Source: Paralvinella palmiformis (lineage: Eukaryota; Annelida; Polychaeta; Terebellida; Alvinellidae). From it: a stretch of DNA of 64,000 nucleotides. Below the pieces are notes generated by a model. The model was not told where the DNA came from and did no database searches. It was given only the letters and a program-made list of their open reading frames with translations. The translations under genes were made by a program, and so were the position numbers. Positions 21,820 to 33,089 of the stretch are shown in pieces. Within the stretch, counting starts at the first letter, position 1; each line of letters starts with the position of its first letter. Location: the NCBI GenBank assembly GCA_025642065.1, contig JAODUP010000444.1, positions 233,501 through 297,500 on the forward strand. Reading direction: 5' to 3'.

Positions 21820-23450
21820 CACAATTAAATTGTAAGGTCTTTAGCTATTAATAAGTCAATTGTTCTAATAAACGTAAAATAAATAGAATTGATCTTATAT
21901 AGACCTTCTATAGAGATTTAGAAAATAAATTGTGTATTTCAAAGTTGAATGAAAATACACAAGGAATTATTTTAAGGGGATTGTGGCAAATGTCCGTAGT
22001 TACGAGTTTGTTATATTAGTTATTCTTTATAATATATTAAATCGAATATTACGTGTATAATTATCTAACTTATTATCTATTAAGAGTACGTGGCGGCCGT
22101 TAACTAATTTACAGAGATCATCAAATTTAAAGAAAATTTATATCTTAATCGCAATATCTATCTTTCTAAACAATATTGTTCTGCTTAATTTGATAATTCC
22201 AAACAATTTTTGTCAAATCAAATACACTGGAAAGACAAGATTATAATAAAGCTAACACCCAGTTAAGATAATATATTAGATATTAAAGTGCTATGGGGTG
22301 AGGAAATACAAATCTTACTAGAAACCGTTATATCGTAAATCATTTTTCGCCGTTTTATTTTCTTATTAATCCAGTAAATATATTAGTACCGAGTTTGTTG
22401 CAAATATTTAAGAAATGCTTTTATGTTAACTTATTTCTGAACAGAACACAATTGGACTGATCACAAATGAATATCAAATATTTATGTTTGTCGGACAAAC
22501 ATTATAATAAATCACTATTATTTTATTCTGTGGATAAATACAGCTTACAGTAACTTAGAAACCATGAATGTCCTATATATTCGACGTATATTCTAGTTAA
22601 TCAATATTCTACGCATTTCTTTTACTACCAAAGCATCACTAATGGATTAGTTTCGCTTTTATTAAACGTTTCTAGCCAATCAAATCATCGGAGGAAGTGA
22701 GACTAAACAGTGCCATCTGTTGGCAGGTCGGGGAATTAGGCGTGTTTTGCCGTTATTTCCCAGTAGCGAAGGGTGTCGGTCGTTAATGACGCCACGGAGA
22801 CAGGTAATGAGCGAATCGTCTCTTTGATTGTATAATGTCGTTGGTTAGCCAAATGACAGCTCGACTAATTACTTAACAAGCTAGAGACATCTTTGTTGAT
22901 GCTAACTTTGTTAATGTCGGCTCAGCTTCATTTGACATCTTTATTGACATTGTAGGGAGTTGGCAATTTCTTCTCAATGTATCTCTCCATTTGACTGACG
23001 TCGGCAAAGATGAGTAAAGGAAATATTAATGAGTAGATATGTATGATAGTAGATAGGTTAAAGGAGAAATTGGATAAACAAAATGTAAATAATATATATT
23101 TATTTTACAATCAGGAGTCATTGAAATGTTAATTGCGATGTATCTAATGTCTAATCAGAAATGTGACAGAATAGATCATCATTGAACAGGTAAAGTTTAA
23201 GAACATATTAATCATTTCATAGTAAATTAGTTACTTCTATTATCATTCTGCTGACTGTTACACTAAGTGAGCATTGTTACTACAAACAAACATAATTGTC
23301 ATATAATATAAACAATAAACAAATACCTGTAATCTTATATGACTAAATCACCTCAGATACAATGGATTATAATAAGTATGTTTTGTGTTTTACACAATAG
23401 ATGTTCTAGATTTACAAGTAAATAACTCTATATATTACTTAACAAGATTT
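21820..23450. other. No gene recognised; one CTCF-like motif
   Basis: Unique DNA, slightly GC-richer at about 22690-22990. AGTGCCATCTGTTGGCAGG at 22709-22727 resembles the CTCF core in reverse. A C-run lies at about 23457-23470. Confidence 0.4.
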
Positions 23451-23554
23451 GGAAATCCCCCCCCCCCCCAGAAGTACTGAAAGATTCATCAATCGGTGAC
23501 GTTTGTGTTTTTACAGATATGACACTATTCCTCGACTTTCATACACATATTGTA

Positions 23555-23640
23555 TATTATTATATATTATTGTATGAGAATATATGATATTGTATGAGAA
23601 TATATGATATTGTATGTATTGTATGATATTGTATGATATT
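23555..23640. repeat. Imperfect GATATTGTAT repeat
   Basis: GAATATATGATATTGTATG-type units repeat several times with length variation. Confidence 0.8.
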
Positions 23641-23784
23641 GGCCAACGCCGGAATGTCAAATAAATGGTTGATATAAGTCATCTTCTGATAGAAGTTTAA
23701 AATCACTTTAGATAAACAGATGACTAATGTTGATAGTCGGATAATTAACAAACATCTAGAGGAACAGATCGATAATGAGCGGAG

Positions 23785-23985
23785 AGGATCGTAGAGTGAG
23801 GGGGGGGGGAGGAAAAAGGCAAAGGAGAAAGGGAGGGGAAGAAAGGAAGAGTGGGAAGTAGAGATGGAGGGGGAAGTAAGAGTGGTAAGTAGAGAGGTAG
23901 GGGAGGAAGTAAGAGTGGGAAAGGCAGAGGGAGGGAGAGGAAGGAATAGTGGGAAGGAGAGAGGGAGGGAGATGTTAGGAAGGAT
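23785..23985. repeat. Homopurine tract (GGGA/AAG rich), about 200 bp
   Basis: Nearly pure purine on the plus strand, with G runs up to nine and recurring GTGGGAAG and GGAGGGAG blocks. It is a candidate triplex or quadruplex-forming region. Confidence 0.85.
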
Positions 23986-24209
23986 TAATGGAAGGATGGA
24001 TAGATCAATGGTTGAGTGAAAGTATTAATATCTTTCTCTAAACTTTCCTTCCTATTTCCAGCAATTTTCACTCGATGCTTCTTTTTTAGTTCAATCAAAT
24101 ATTTATTATATGTTAAAGATAGCGTGTTCTGATAATGACGTATTACTCCAAAACCAAACATAAAGTCTGTATCTTTCTCCAAATCTTCCACATCTCCAAT
24201 ATCTGGCAT
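23985..24209 (-). CDS. Unrecognised open frame, possible exon
   Basis: The minus strand is open for 74 codons from an ATG: MPDIGDVEDLEKDTDFMFGF, then GVIRHYQNTLSLTYNKYL and ELKKKHRVKIAGNRKESLEK. The composition is acidic, then aromatic, then basic, and is not low-complexity, so it looks more protein-like than the surrounding frames. I cannot assign it to a family. It could be a small protein, one exon of a larger gene, or an old mobile-element fragment. The last part overlaps the purine tract and is probably not coding. Confidence 0.3.
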   Translation of the reverse strand: MPDIGDVEDLEKDTDFMFGFGVIRHYQNTLSLTYNKYLIELKKKHRVKIAGNRKESLEKDINTFTQPLIYPSFH

Positions 24210-24571
24210 CTTGTCAGTTACCTTCCGATCAATAATTAAATCTTATTTATAAAACCTTTAACCTCTGATTTAGATTTGTTTCTTTCTGTCCACATCAAGA
24301 CAGTGATGCTACCTGAAATGCCATCAAGGCGGCTTTTATCACAAATTGAAGTTTTCTCTTTAATTTGACGATGGCGTATTTATCTTAAATTTGCTAAGCG
24401 TCAGTAATTAATACTTTCCGGGACCAATGTAGTCACATCAACACGAGTAATGCTGACGTCATCAGTCGACGTCAGAGATATTTACGTTCCAGAATGAGAA
24501 GATTCTTGCAGTAAATGTCACCTCTACCATCTGTAACAGGAGACACGGCAATGAGGAATGGGAAGATATGA

Positions 24572-24572
24572 G

Positions 24573-24637
<65 letters not shown>
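24572..24637. repeat. (TA)n microsatellite with one phase break
   Basis: About 65 bases of TA/AT alternation interrupted once at about 24600. Confidence 0.95.
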
Positions 24638-24638
<1 letters not shown>

Positions 24639-24639
24639 T

Positions 24640-25190
24640 GATATCTTGCATTTTTACTTCTCGGCTTATGAAAGTTGATTAAATAAAACGGTTATACCTA
24701 TATAACTTCAATAATATAATCATATATCTATCTTTATTTAACAATCTACCTAATTATTCAGTGTAATATTAAGACAACATAATCTATTATAATTATTAAT
24801 GCATTTTACAAAAGGTTTTACTTTACTCTTTCCAATACATCCACATAGACTCTATTCACTAACCATTCTCTGTCGACAGTCCCATGGACAACAACAAACG
24901 TTCCATCCCTGAGTCCTATTGCTCCATGTTTCGTCAACAATCGTAAACAACGCTGTTGGGTATCTGGTAAAACAATCGTAAACGACGCTATTGGGTATCT
25001 GGTAAAACATTCATTCTCTTATTAAAACAATTCGCCAAAGTACGAATCGTCCACCTATTGTTATCTAAACCTAGATCACTTTGTTTTGATTGCTTTCCGG
25101 GACAAAGTCGTCCAATAGATGGCCCCTTAACGCCGTTTAGAGAAGAGAGAGAGAGAGAGAGAGGGTGTGTGTGTATGTGTGAGTGTGTCT
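24640..25190. other. No gene recognised
   Basis: Unique DNA with a partial duplication of ACAATCGTAAAC(A/G)ACGCT and GGGTATCTGGTAAAAC at about 24939 and 24974, and a GA/GT microsatellite at 25145-25190. Confidence 0.4.
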
Positions 25191-25319
25191 GTGGTTATCC
25201 TATATACGGCTGTCGGGAGAGAGTTGTGTTGTTATCCTATGTACGGCTGTCGGGACACATGAATGATTAAAAGCTCGATATCCAGAACTCTCTATGGTCG
25301 TCCTAACACAAACCACACT

Positions 25320-25436
25320 CACTCCCGATAATTGTCTGTCGTTGGTGTCCAGTAGAAGGCTCTCCAGATTGTCGGTAGTTCGTCTGTTTTCTTCAAAAAC
25401 ACGATCCGGAGAGCTTCCATTACCATTCGCCATCAA
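25320..25436 (-). CDS. Candidate first coding exon, unknown protein
   Basis: The minus strand starts with ATG at 25436: MMANGNGSSPDRVFEENRRT, then TDNLESLLLDTNDRQLSG. The hydrophilic N-terminus ends near GGGA|GTGAGTG, a plausible donor at about 25324. Just upstream lie CpG-containing sequence, a CTCF-like site (25484) and ATATGGCGTCC (YY1-like, about 25550), together resembling a housekeeping promoter and first exon. The rest of the frame beyond the donor is probably intron. No downstream exon or family was recognised. Confidence 0.35.
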
Positions 25437-25483
25437 TCTCCGGATAAAATAAGCGTCCGGTTAACTGAACCAAAATAACCAGT

Positions 25484-25502
25484 GGTGCCATCTGGCGGCC
25501 AG
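25484..25502 (-). promoter_or_regulatory. CTCF-like binding motif
   Basis: GGTGCCATCTGGCGGCCAG fits the reverse form of the bilaterian CTCF core (GCGCCMTCTGGTGGC type) with few mismatches. CTCF is conserved in bilaterians. Occupancy is unknown. Confidence 0.35.
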
Positions 25503-25559
25503 TTGGTATTGTGTTTCCGTTAATATATTTGCATTAAGCTGTTTTTTGTCGGACGCCAT

Positions 25560-26030
25560 ATTTGATAGACCGCTCCCCCAGAACACTACATAAACATAAT
25601 TATTAATCCAGAAAGTTGTATTGTAGTAAAGTATTAATTATTTACCACATAGTCAACAGTTCGTTTTTAGTTGTATGTATGTATACGAACTCCGACTCAG
25701 TATTAAATATATTATTTGTCCACGGGAAGGGGGTGTAACTTTTAGATGAATTTCTCTACATTTTGTGTCACAATTTTATAAAATGTTTGTTTTAATTTAA
25801 GAAAATTACTTTCGCCATATAGTTTTATAAATATTACGTCTTTGGTGGGCGCCCTCTACATCCGGTAGTTACAATGACGTCACTCAGCGAACACTGGGTC
25901 ATTTAGTGCATAACATTTTCTCATAATATTTATCCGTTACACAGATCGGTCTCTTGGCCATTACAGATTCAGATATGACGCGTTAAAAGGCCAAATCCAG
26001 AAGACAAGTAGCAACACCTTTCTGGACATC
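25560..26030. other. No gene recognised
   Basis: Unique DNA; GGGCGCCCTCTACATCCGG near 25848 is another weak CTCF-like match. Confidence 0.4.
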
Positions 26031-26089
26031 ACTTCCATAGTAAATGTTCGGGTGTTCCAGTAGATCCACAAGTCCGGTACATGTCTAGA

Positions 26090-26330
26090 CACCAGCCGGT
26101 CTACTCAATTCGGTTGATTTACATGCAAATGTGATTCGGCGGTGCGAGATAAAGTGACCCACTACGCCATAGCTTCTGTATGGAGATTGGTGAGTGATGT
26201 CCGTGTCACGTGACGGGCTGTGCGAGTCACGTGATGTGGTCTCCATTTTCCCTGGACTGCTCGCTACATCAACTTCTGGGCGTCGGTTATAAATCCGGTA
26301 CCCCGCTAACCTAGGCCGAGGCACCAGGTG
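26090..26330. promoter_or_regulatory. GC-rich element with paired E-boxes and an octamer
   Basis: In this unusually GC-rich patch are GTCACGTGAC (26205-26214) and GTCACGTGAT (26226-26235), two CACGTG E-boxes of the USF/MITF/TFE type 21 bases apart. An octamer ATGCAAAT (26123-26130) lies about 80 bases away. A 79-codon minus frame crosses the patch but has no recognised domain. An enhancer or promoter role is inferred from motifs only. Confidence 0.4.
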
Positions 26331-26599
26331 GGCGGTTGGTCCAGTTAGCCCGCTGCGGGGTCTAGTAGACTACCTGCGGGGCCATACATTGTTCCCATAG
26401 TTCAACGTGGCTAATATAGATAGCCAATAGTAAATCAGAAGTCTATCATATTCTGTCATAAATCACAACAATGGTCTAACTGGTCCCTTATAACAGCCAC
26501 ACATTGATTAACGATCAATATTTAGCTACCGCAGTCTGAGATATGGACCTCCCTTAAGGTTAGTCCTTAGATTAGAGCTTTTTTGAGAAACTGTCAGAT

Positions 26600-27010
26600 A
26601 GCCGTTCTAGAACACAGTATAAATATTATAAGGCGTAATATAGGAATTATAAATCGTGGTATGTGAGTAATAAGGCGTGATATAGGAATTATAAATCGTG
26701 GTATGTGAGTAATAATGTGTGAGATAGGAATTTATAGGGTATAATATAAGTGTTGTAGGATATGATATAGGAGTTATAAGTCGTTATATGTTATTTAAAA
26801 GGCGTGTGATAGGAGTTAAAGGATAAAGTATGATTATTATGGGATGTGATATAGGAGTTAAAAGGCGTAATATGTGAGTTATAAAGTGTCTAATATCAGT
26901 TATATTACATATTACAGATGCATTGGGGTGTGATATAGGAGGTATTAGGGATGATATAAATGTTAGTATGTGAATGATATATGAGTTATAAGGTGTGAGT
27001 TGTATGGTAA
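26600..27010. repeat. Degenerate ~20-bp repeat
   Basis: GTGATATAGGAGTTATAAGG-like units recur about fifteen times with much divergence, for example GGCGTAATATAGGAATTATA and GGGATGTGATATAGGAG. Confidence 0.8.
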
Positions 27011-27384
27011 TGATAACTTGTTATAAGGGAGTAAATAGTCTGAGAACGGTGATAAGGTTTAAATGTAAGGAGTTGTAGAGGATGGGAGATGAGTTTATAT
27101 TGTTTTAAGATATTTTAATGTTTGGAGATAAAACTTTATAAAGATATGACATTCTTAACATTTTAACGTGCGATAATCAGAGCGTGTAATCATTATGTGG
27201 TCACGACTTGACAGATGATTACATATTACCAGATGATTACATCTGACAGTTGTAATCAGTTTATCGGGGTTATAAATGTGAATTTCATCATATTAATGAC
27301 GATTTATCACTCTATATATACTAAAGTGATGTCAAATATATCGAACTATTATATTAATAATATAGGATATAACTAAATTAGTCG

Positions 27385-27675
27385 AGTTGTGATGGTACAG
27401 TTAGTTAGAGCACAGGACTCGTAACGGAAGTGTCGCGGGTTTGAAGCTCTACAGCCACAATGCTTTCAAGAGACGATTGGTTCACTCAGCCATAAATGAG
27501 AACCTGACATGATGTGATGGCTGTGTGTCTGAGTAATGCTGGGAGCTTATAATGGCAGCATGCGTTGTATGTTCCCGTAGGAGTTGAGATGTGTGCTGGA
27601 TTGAAACAAGTCTGAGTCAGGAATACTAATATTGTATAGTGCCTGACAACATGGATACCTGGTTTTGGCACTTCA
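27385..27675 (+). mobile_element. tRNA-derived SINE, family 2
   Basis: The head GTACAGTTAGTTAGAGCACA is A-box-like and GTCGCGGGTTTGAAGCTC is B-box-like, with about 30 bases between, matching tRNA promoter geometry. The body contains CACTCAGCCATAAATGAGAA and differs from the SINE at 42653. Pol III promoter function is inferred. Confidence 0.6.
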
Positions 27676-27784
27676 TAAATATAGATTATTATAAATTAAT
27701 ATTTGTTGGGGATACAATAGAGATGATGATCGGCAATATGATGATGAATACTACGACTATAATGATAATAATAAGATACTACTA

Positions 27785-27798
27785 CTACTACTACTAAC

Positions 27799-27834
<36 letters not shown>

Positions 27835-27836
27835 TA
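27785..27836. repeat. CTA and ATT microsatellites before the signal-peptide exon
   Basis: A CTA run then an ATT run ends only a few bases before the splice acceptor (ACTAACTATAG) of the first coding exon. Confidence 0.85.
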
Positions 27837-27847
27837 ACTATAGAAAG

Positions 27848-29935
27848 ATGGCTTGGACTTTGAAGTTGTCGCTGTTACTTCTGGGAATTTCACTTTGTAC
27901 GTTTTACGGTAAGTGAAGTTGATAACTTGCTTTAATAATTGATCCATCCATCCATGCATCCATCCATCCATACATCCATACATCCATACATCCATACATC
28001 CATACATCCATTCATCCATCCATCCATCCATCCATACATCCATCCATCCATCCATCCATCCATCCATACATCCATACATCCACCCATCCATTTATTCATC
28101 AGTCCATCCATCCATCCATCCATCCATCCATCAAGTTTCGTCAACAAGGATTAATTAATGTTATATTAACATTACTAACACATTCGGACGAAGCCATCAC
28201 TTTATTTTATTTGTTATTTTTAGTACCGGAAGTGGAAGGTGCCAGGGCTCTGGGTAGAGATCTGAGTTCTTTGTTAAAACGAAATGGTAAGCTGTTAACT
28301 GTTATCTTAAAAAGGTCTTTTATAACATTTCTAAAATAGTTTGTTCCTTGTATTAAACATTTGTGTAGAGAAACTAAAATATTTGCTCCCTTTCCATAAA
28401 AAAGTTGTATAAGAGATACAATTTTCAACATGATTATAACATGTATTTTTATATCTTACTACTAGCATATTAACAAATAAAAGTTGTAGAAAATATTAAA
28501 AAACTAGAATATAACGTAAACAAAGTAACTTCATCTGCTTAATCTGTATCATAAATCGATTTAAATGTTGCATTTCTTTTTTAAATGCGCAAACCAGGTA
28601 GATTCTCATGTTTCTACGTTTATATAAAAACGTTGTCTTGTCAATATAATATCGGAATCTTTTACAAAGCTTTATTAATAAACGTATCTTTGGTCTGTTT
28701 ACAGACAATACCCGTATTAGTGTCAGTCAGTCTGTCTGTCTGTCTGTCTGTCTGTCAGTCAGTCAGTCAGTCAGTCAGTCAGTCAGTCAGTCTTTTTTAT
28801 CGCTCCAATTTCTAACGTTTTCTGGTAGATGATGTTCCCGTGTTTCTGTCTGAATCAATTTTACGATATATTAATAATCATTAAGTTATTTGTTCACAGT
28901 CACTATTGTTGTCTCTAGAATTAATAATTCGTTTGTCCGTCCGTGTGTCTGTTTGTCTCGTTGTCTATCTATCTGTCAGTGTCCATTCGTCTCTCGATAG
29001 ATATCTGTTATCTTTTTGGTTTCTAAAATAAAACATTATCTAACTATCTTAATGTAGCTTGGTGGAGCAAAAAGTCATCAGAACCAGCATCAAATCAAGG
29101 TTAGTGTAGTGTATTATTAATAATAAGTTATTAATTCCTAATTGTTCCGTGTATGCGTGTTGTGTTTCAGAAAATTATTATGACACGAAAGTGGACGCGC
29201 GTATCTATTTAAATATATAACATGTATATTTATCCAAATTGTGTTTGTCTGATATTAATAAACGTTGAAATATCACAGCATATATTATAATTTTACCTTT
29301 TATTATCTTCGTGGCTCGGTAGTTATAACACTGTCATACTACCTGTCTTTATGACAAGATGCTCCTAAACAAACCACTCGCATAACTCAATTATTGTCTT
29401 TATTATGTAAATTTTATATCATTTAAATACTTTACAGGAGACATTTTTGGTGAACGTACCGGACTATTACGAGATGTACACATGGACGACTTTGTAGGTC
29501 AGTTGAGTATCGCATACACATATGTACTGTACACATACACGCATGTACTGTATACATACACATATGTACTGTACACATACACATATGTACTGTACACATA
29601 CATACATGTACTGTACACACACACATGTACACATATGTATCGTACACATACACACGTGTACTGTACACACACGTGTACTCTACACATACATACATGTATA
29701 ATATAATCCATATTTGATTGTGGTAACCACATCTTATGACAAAACAATTTGTCCTTCTATTACCTGAGATGATCTTATCTATCTATCTATTTATATTTCA
29801 GCTTGTCTTATCAGAGAATGTATGTCAGAGATGGTACTCTGTAGGATCCACGTTCTGACAGAGGATCAACATTCAGACTGTGAACTACACGATCGTCTTT
29901 GTGAAGATAAATGCCACAGATTACATTTAAAATAA
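27848..29935 (+). CDS. Secreted cysteine-rich peptide precursor (119 aa, five coding exons)
   Basis: Coding exons are 27848-27908, 28224-28286, 29058-29099, 29438-29497 and 29802-29935. All donors are GT (GTAAGT, GTAAGC, GTTAGT, GTCAGT) and acceptors are AG. Exon 1 opens at 27842 after an acceptor and encodes a classic signal peptide ([17 protein letters not shown]). Exon 2 ends in a dibasic site (SLLKR), a likely prohormone-convertase cleavage point. Exon 3 encodes [13 protein letters not shown], exon 4 [19 protein letters not shown]. Exon 5 encodes a 44-residue C-terminal domain with six cysteines spaced C-x4-C-x6-C-x12-C-x6-C-x3-C, probably three disulfides. Every intron is phase 1, so exons 2-4 can be skipped without a frameshift. 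It may be a neuropeptide, hormone or other secreted disulfide-rich peptide. I recognise no family and infer no target. Confidence 0.8.
27940..28132. repeat. (CATC)n array in intron 1 of the peptide gene
   Basis: Tetranucleotide CATC repeats with regular ATAC variants. Frames on both strands are repeat translations. Confidence 0.93.
28718..28796. repeat. (TCTG)n and (TCAG)n in intron 2 of the peptide gene
   Basis: A TCTG run followed by a TCAG run, about 75 bases together. Confidence 0.92.
29515..29702. repeat. About 18-bp CATATGTACTGTACACATAC repeat in intron 4
   Basis: Units of TGTACTGTACACATACACA(T) repeat about ten times. The frames on both strands are repeat translations. Confidence 0.88.
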
Positions 29936-29939
29936 GGAG

Positions 29940-30715
29940 TCTGATTGTTATTTGGTTAGAAACATCAACTTTTACTCTACCTCCCCCCCCCCTATCTGTT
30001 TGGGCCCCATTGTTCTCTTAATGATCAAACGGAAACATCATTTTTAAAATACAAATTATTATCTGAGGTGGATTAACTCAAGTAAAAAACCAAATTATTA
30101 GAAATCTAAGGAAAGACTATTAAATGCCAATTTTTAATGGTCTCATCTAATCATATTACATTAAATTTTATTATATCAAAATTGTCACGAAATGAAGATT
30201 AATATTATATAATATTCCTTGTAATTTGTATTATCTTATTATCCTACCTCAAGGACAAATGAGGGCAACTGAGGAAATCAACTTTCTAGTTATTCTCAGA
30301 ACCGTATCCAAAATGACGAAGTGGCTGTCGTAATTATAAACATAGATATAATATTTATTGATAGTATGTTTTATTTCTCATCAGATGTATTGTTATTGTT
30401 TCTATTGTCTTAATATAACAAAGAACGTGTTATATTCACAGACAACAAACATATAAACACAGGTAATTATTAACTTCGTCTTTGTCTACCTGTACTCGAT
30501 CTCTTACCTTCTTCATCTTACTGTCTTTTTGTCTTCTGATCTTCTGATATTAAAAAAATTATACCTTTTCACATTTTGAAGCAAAAGGAGAGTAGAAAGG
30601 AGAGTTTGATGACAGAAGCTAAACGCTGTTTTATTGAGCTATTATTCAGGAATAAACTTTCATAATGTTCTTTCTACTTTGTATCTATGTCGACGAGTGA
30701 ATGGGCTAGAGAGAC
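29940..30715. other. 3' flank of the peptide gene; no further gene recognised
   Basis: A C-run at about 29982-29992, then unique AT-rich DNA. No clean AATAAA lies within the first 300 bases after the stop; AATAAA occurs near 30651. Confidence 0.4.
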
Positions 30716-30718
30716 AAA

Positions 30719-30745
30719 GTACACACACACACACACACGCACGCG

Positions 30746-30811
<66 letters not shown>
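30719..30811. repeat. (CA)n microsatellite with CG interruptions
   Basis: About 90 bases of CA with GCACGCGCG near the left end. Confidence 0.93.
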
Positions 30812-30814
<3 letters not shown>

Positions 30815-30819
30815 TATTC

Positions 30820-31550
30820 CGCGTACTAATTGCGTTTCATGTTTAGAGGGACGTTGTTTAGGTGTCTGGGTTCGGAATCCAGCATTAAAATCACTCAGTA
30901 CGCTCTTAAACCATTACAATTACTCTCGACTCTGGAATAGAAACACTGTATCACATCTCGAGCGGTGTCATTGAGTACAGCTCGCGTCGTTGGTGTGTTG
31001 CATATAAAATTCATCTTAGTAGTTTGTGGAAATAGATATAGTCTAGTAATATATTCAGTTTGTAATATGCCATTGAATGCTAACTCTAGTCTGCTTCTCA
31101 TAAGTAACATTTAAACACATGAAAATAACAATAATTTGAATAACAGACATCAGGTCTGAATTTAAAATCTTAATATATAGTTTTAACATTACCGATGAAA
31201 TGACAGTTTGCTTTATGACAATTAAACTATCAGTATTTATAATAGTCGAGTTTATTGATTTGTACACCTGCCAGTTGTACAAACTAAACGTTAAATATTA
31301 TGTCAGTAGGTCATTTCAGACGAAGCCTGTTTTTGGAGAATCTCTGGCAAACTTCGGATTATAAATGTTTACCAGATTTCCCCGTACTACAGGAAGTAGT
31401 GTGATCCTCAGACAATGATCTCCACAAATACAGTAATTTCTCCTAATATCGGTAATATGACCAATACATATGGCGCCAGAATACCTGTGTGAACCGGTGT
31501 CCATTAGAAAGTCATCCCGATAACTCAGGTCATCCCAGTGTCTCGGCTCA
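30820..31550. other. No gene recognised
   Basis: Unique DNA. A minus-strand frame at 31316-31504 (62 codons, with a CxC-rich middle) is the only protein-like stretch and is unassigned. Confidence 0.4.
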
Positions 31551-31554
31551 AGTC

Positions 31555-31822
31555 ATATGGTAATTGTGCGTTTAGTGTTGCAGCCCCCAATTTGTGGAAT
31601 AAGTTGCTGGCAGATATTAGAAATGCGTCATCTCTTGAATTTGTTTAATCTGTTCTACAAACATACCTGTTCAAGGTCGCTTTCACAGATAAATAATTAT
31701 TATCTTTTAAATCTATTATAGGGTTTTTACAGAATATTTTTTTGTTGGTATTATTATATTACATATTATTTGTACAACGCCTTTGAATGGGTCCTGCTAG
31801 TAATGGTGTTTTATTAAATATA

Positions 31823-31862
<40 letters not shown>
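31555..31862 (+). mobile_element. LINE 3' end with complete 3' UTR
   Basis: The plus frame reads SYGNCAFSVAAPNLWNKL, then LADIRNASSLEFV, a stop, and LQTYLFKVAF. This is the C-terminal signature of an L2/CR1-type LINE (APxLWNxLPxxIR...FKxxLKTxLF). The 3' UTR ends CGCCTTTGAATGGGTCCTGC and TTTATTAAATATACATTATT and then an ATT microsatellite to about 31862. It shares its 3' end with 10870-10945. Confidence 0.85.
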
Positions 31863-31869
31863 TTCAACA

Positions 31870-32830
31870 AACTAATTGTATTATCTGTGGATCTAATTCC
31901 AGTTCAGATAATGCGAAATACTAAATTCATTATTATACAACTCAACATTTTATAACACCAATGGTTCTAATATATTGATATGATCCCTCAATATGGCGCC
32001 CGTCAAGACACATTGTAACACAAGTTTACCATTTTCATTCGATCAGCTCTCAGTTTCATATTTGTTCAAAATTAATCAAACTTTCATAGAATATTATAGT
32101 ACATGTATACTTTACAAAGTATAAATAGTACCTATGTCTTGTGACCAATCAGTATACAAAAACAGTCAGTGACTCATAGAGTATACACTGAACCACGTCT
32201 ATATGTATAGCTTCATATATCGATTAGATATACTTCAACGTGATCAGGATTATTATTTTTATGCCAACATATCATCTACGTTTAATATATTTACTAGGCG
32301 CGCGTCTATAGATTATTTTATGCACTTTCTGGATCAGGGTAAAGATTCTTTCTATTTCACCCCCCCCCCCCATCATTGGTATGTCGTAGGCCGTATGTCT
32401 TTTTCTGTATTCCATAATTTGTATACAGTATTACTGATTATCTGCACTGATCTTCATATATAAGCTTCTGTACAAATATCTAAATCTACAATTTGAAATA
32501 AATATCAGATCTATCTATATATATATATATATAATGCTATCAAACACGGTTCTATTCAGAGCTGTCCCTTTGTTAACCATGAAGATTCCAGTGTTTTTTC
32601 TAATTCAAAATGGTTTAATGGATTGAAGCAGAAAGTTGGTAAAATGTTACTTTGAAGAACTATACAATAGCAAAAAAATATCTATAAATAGGCTGCTAGT
32701 TAACATAAACAGTTGATAATAGGGCAAATAGGTCGGCAACATTCAGGGGTCTCTACAACAACAACAACCACAACAACAACATTTGGGTGTGTTACATCAA
32801 GGCTATAGATGACTGACCTTTTATAGTTTT
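31870..32830. other. No gene recognised
   Basis: Unique DNA with a C-run at about 32361 and a short TA run at about 32517-32534. Confidence 0.5.
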
Positions 32831-32834
32831 GTTG

Positions 32835-32990
32835 TTTCGGGATTTAGGAACTGGTGAGACATTACACATATCTCTGGATGAAAGGTCACCACTCTGGATT
32901 AAGTCCTCTGATTTATCGTCCAGAGTTTGAATTCACGATTTCAGATTCTTTGTGCCAGTGCCCTATTCCATACTGCTAAAACACACGTGC
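32835..32990 (+). mobile_element. Dispersed ~145-bp repeat with CA tail, copy 1
   Basis: GAGACATTACACATATCTCT, CACCACTCTGGATTAAGTCC, CGTCCAGAGTTTGAATTCAC and GCTAAAACACAC match 41090-41232 in the same order at about 85% by eye. The CCAGAGTTTGAATTCACG block may be a degenerate B box. A CA/CG-rich tract follows to about 33087. Confidence 0.7.
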
Positions 32991-33087
32991 GTGTGCAAAT
33001 GTACGCACGCATGCACACACGAACACGCGCACACACACGCACACGCACACGCACACACAAGCACACGCACACACACACACACACACA
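32990..33087. repeat. Imperfect CA/CG microsatellite
   Basis: CACACGCACAC units with several substitutions, beginning at the tail of the dispersed repeat. Confidence 0.85.
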
Positions 33088-33089
33088 TA

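Noticed and set aside
31316..31504. 62-codon minus-strand frame with several cysteines
   Set aside because: No recognisable family, splice signal or neighbour; could not be supported beyond mention.
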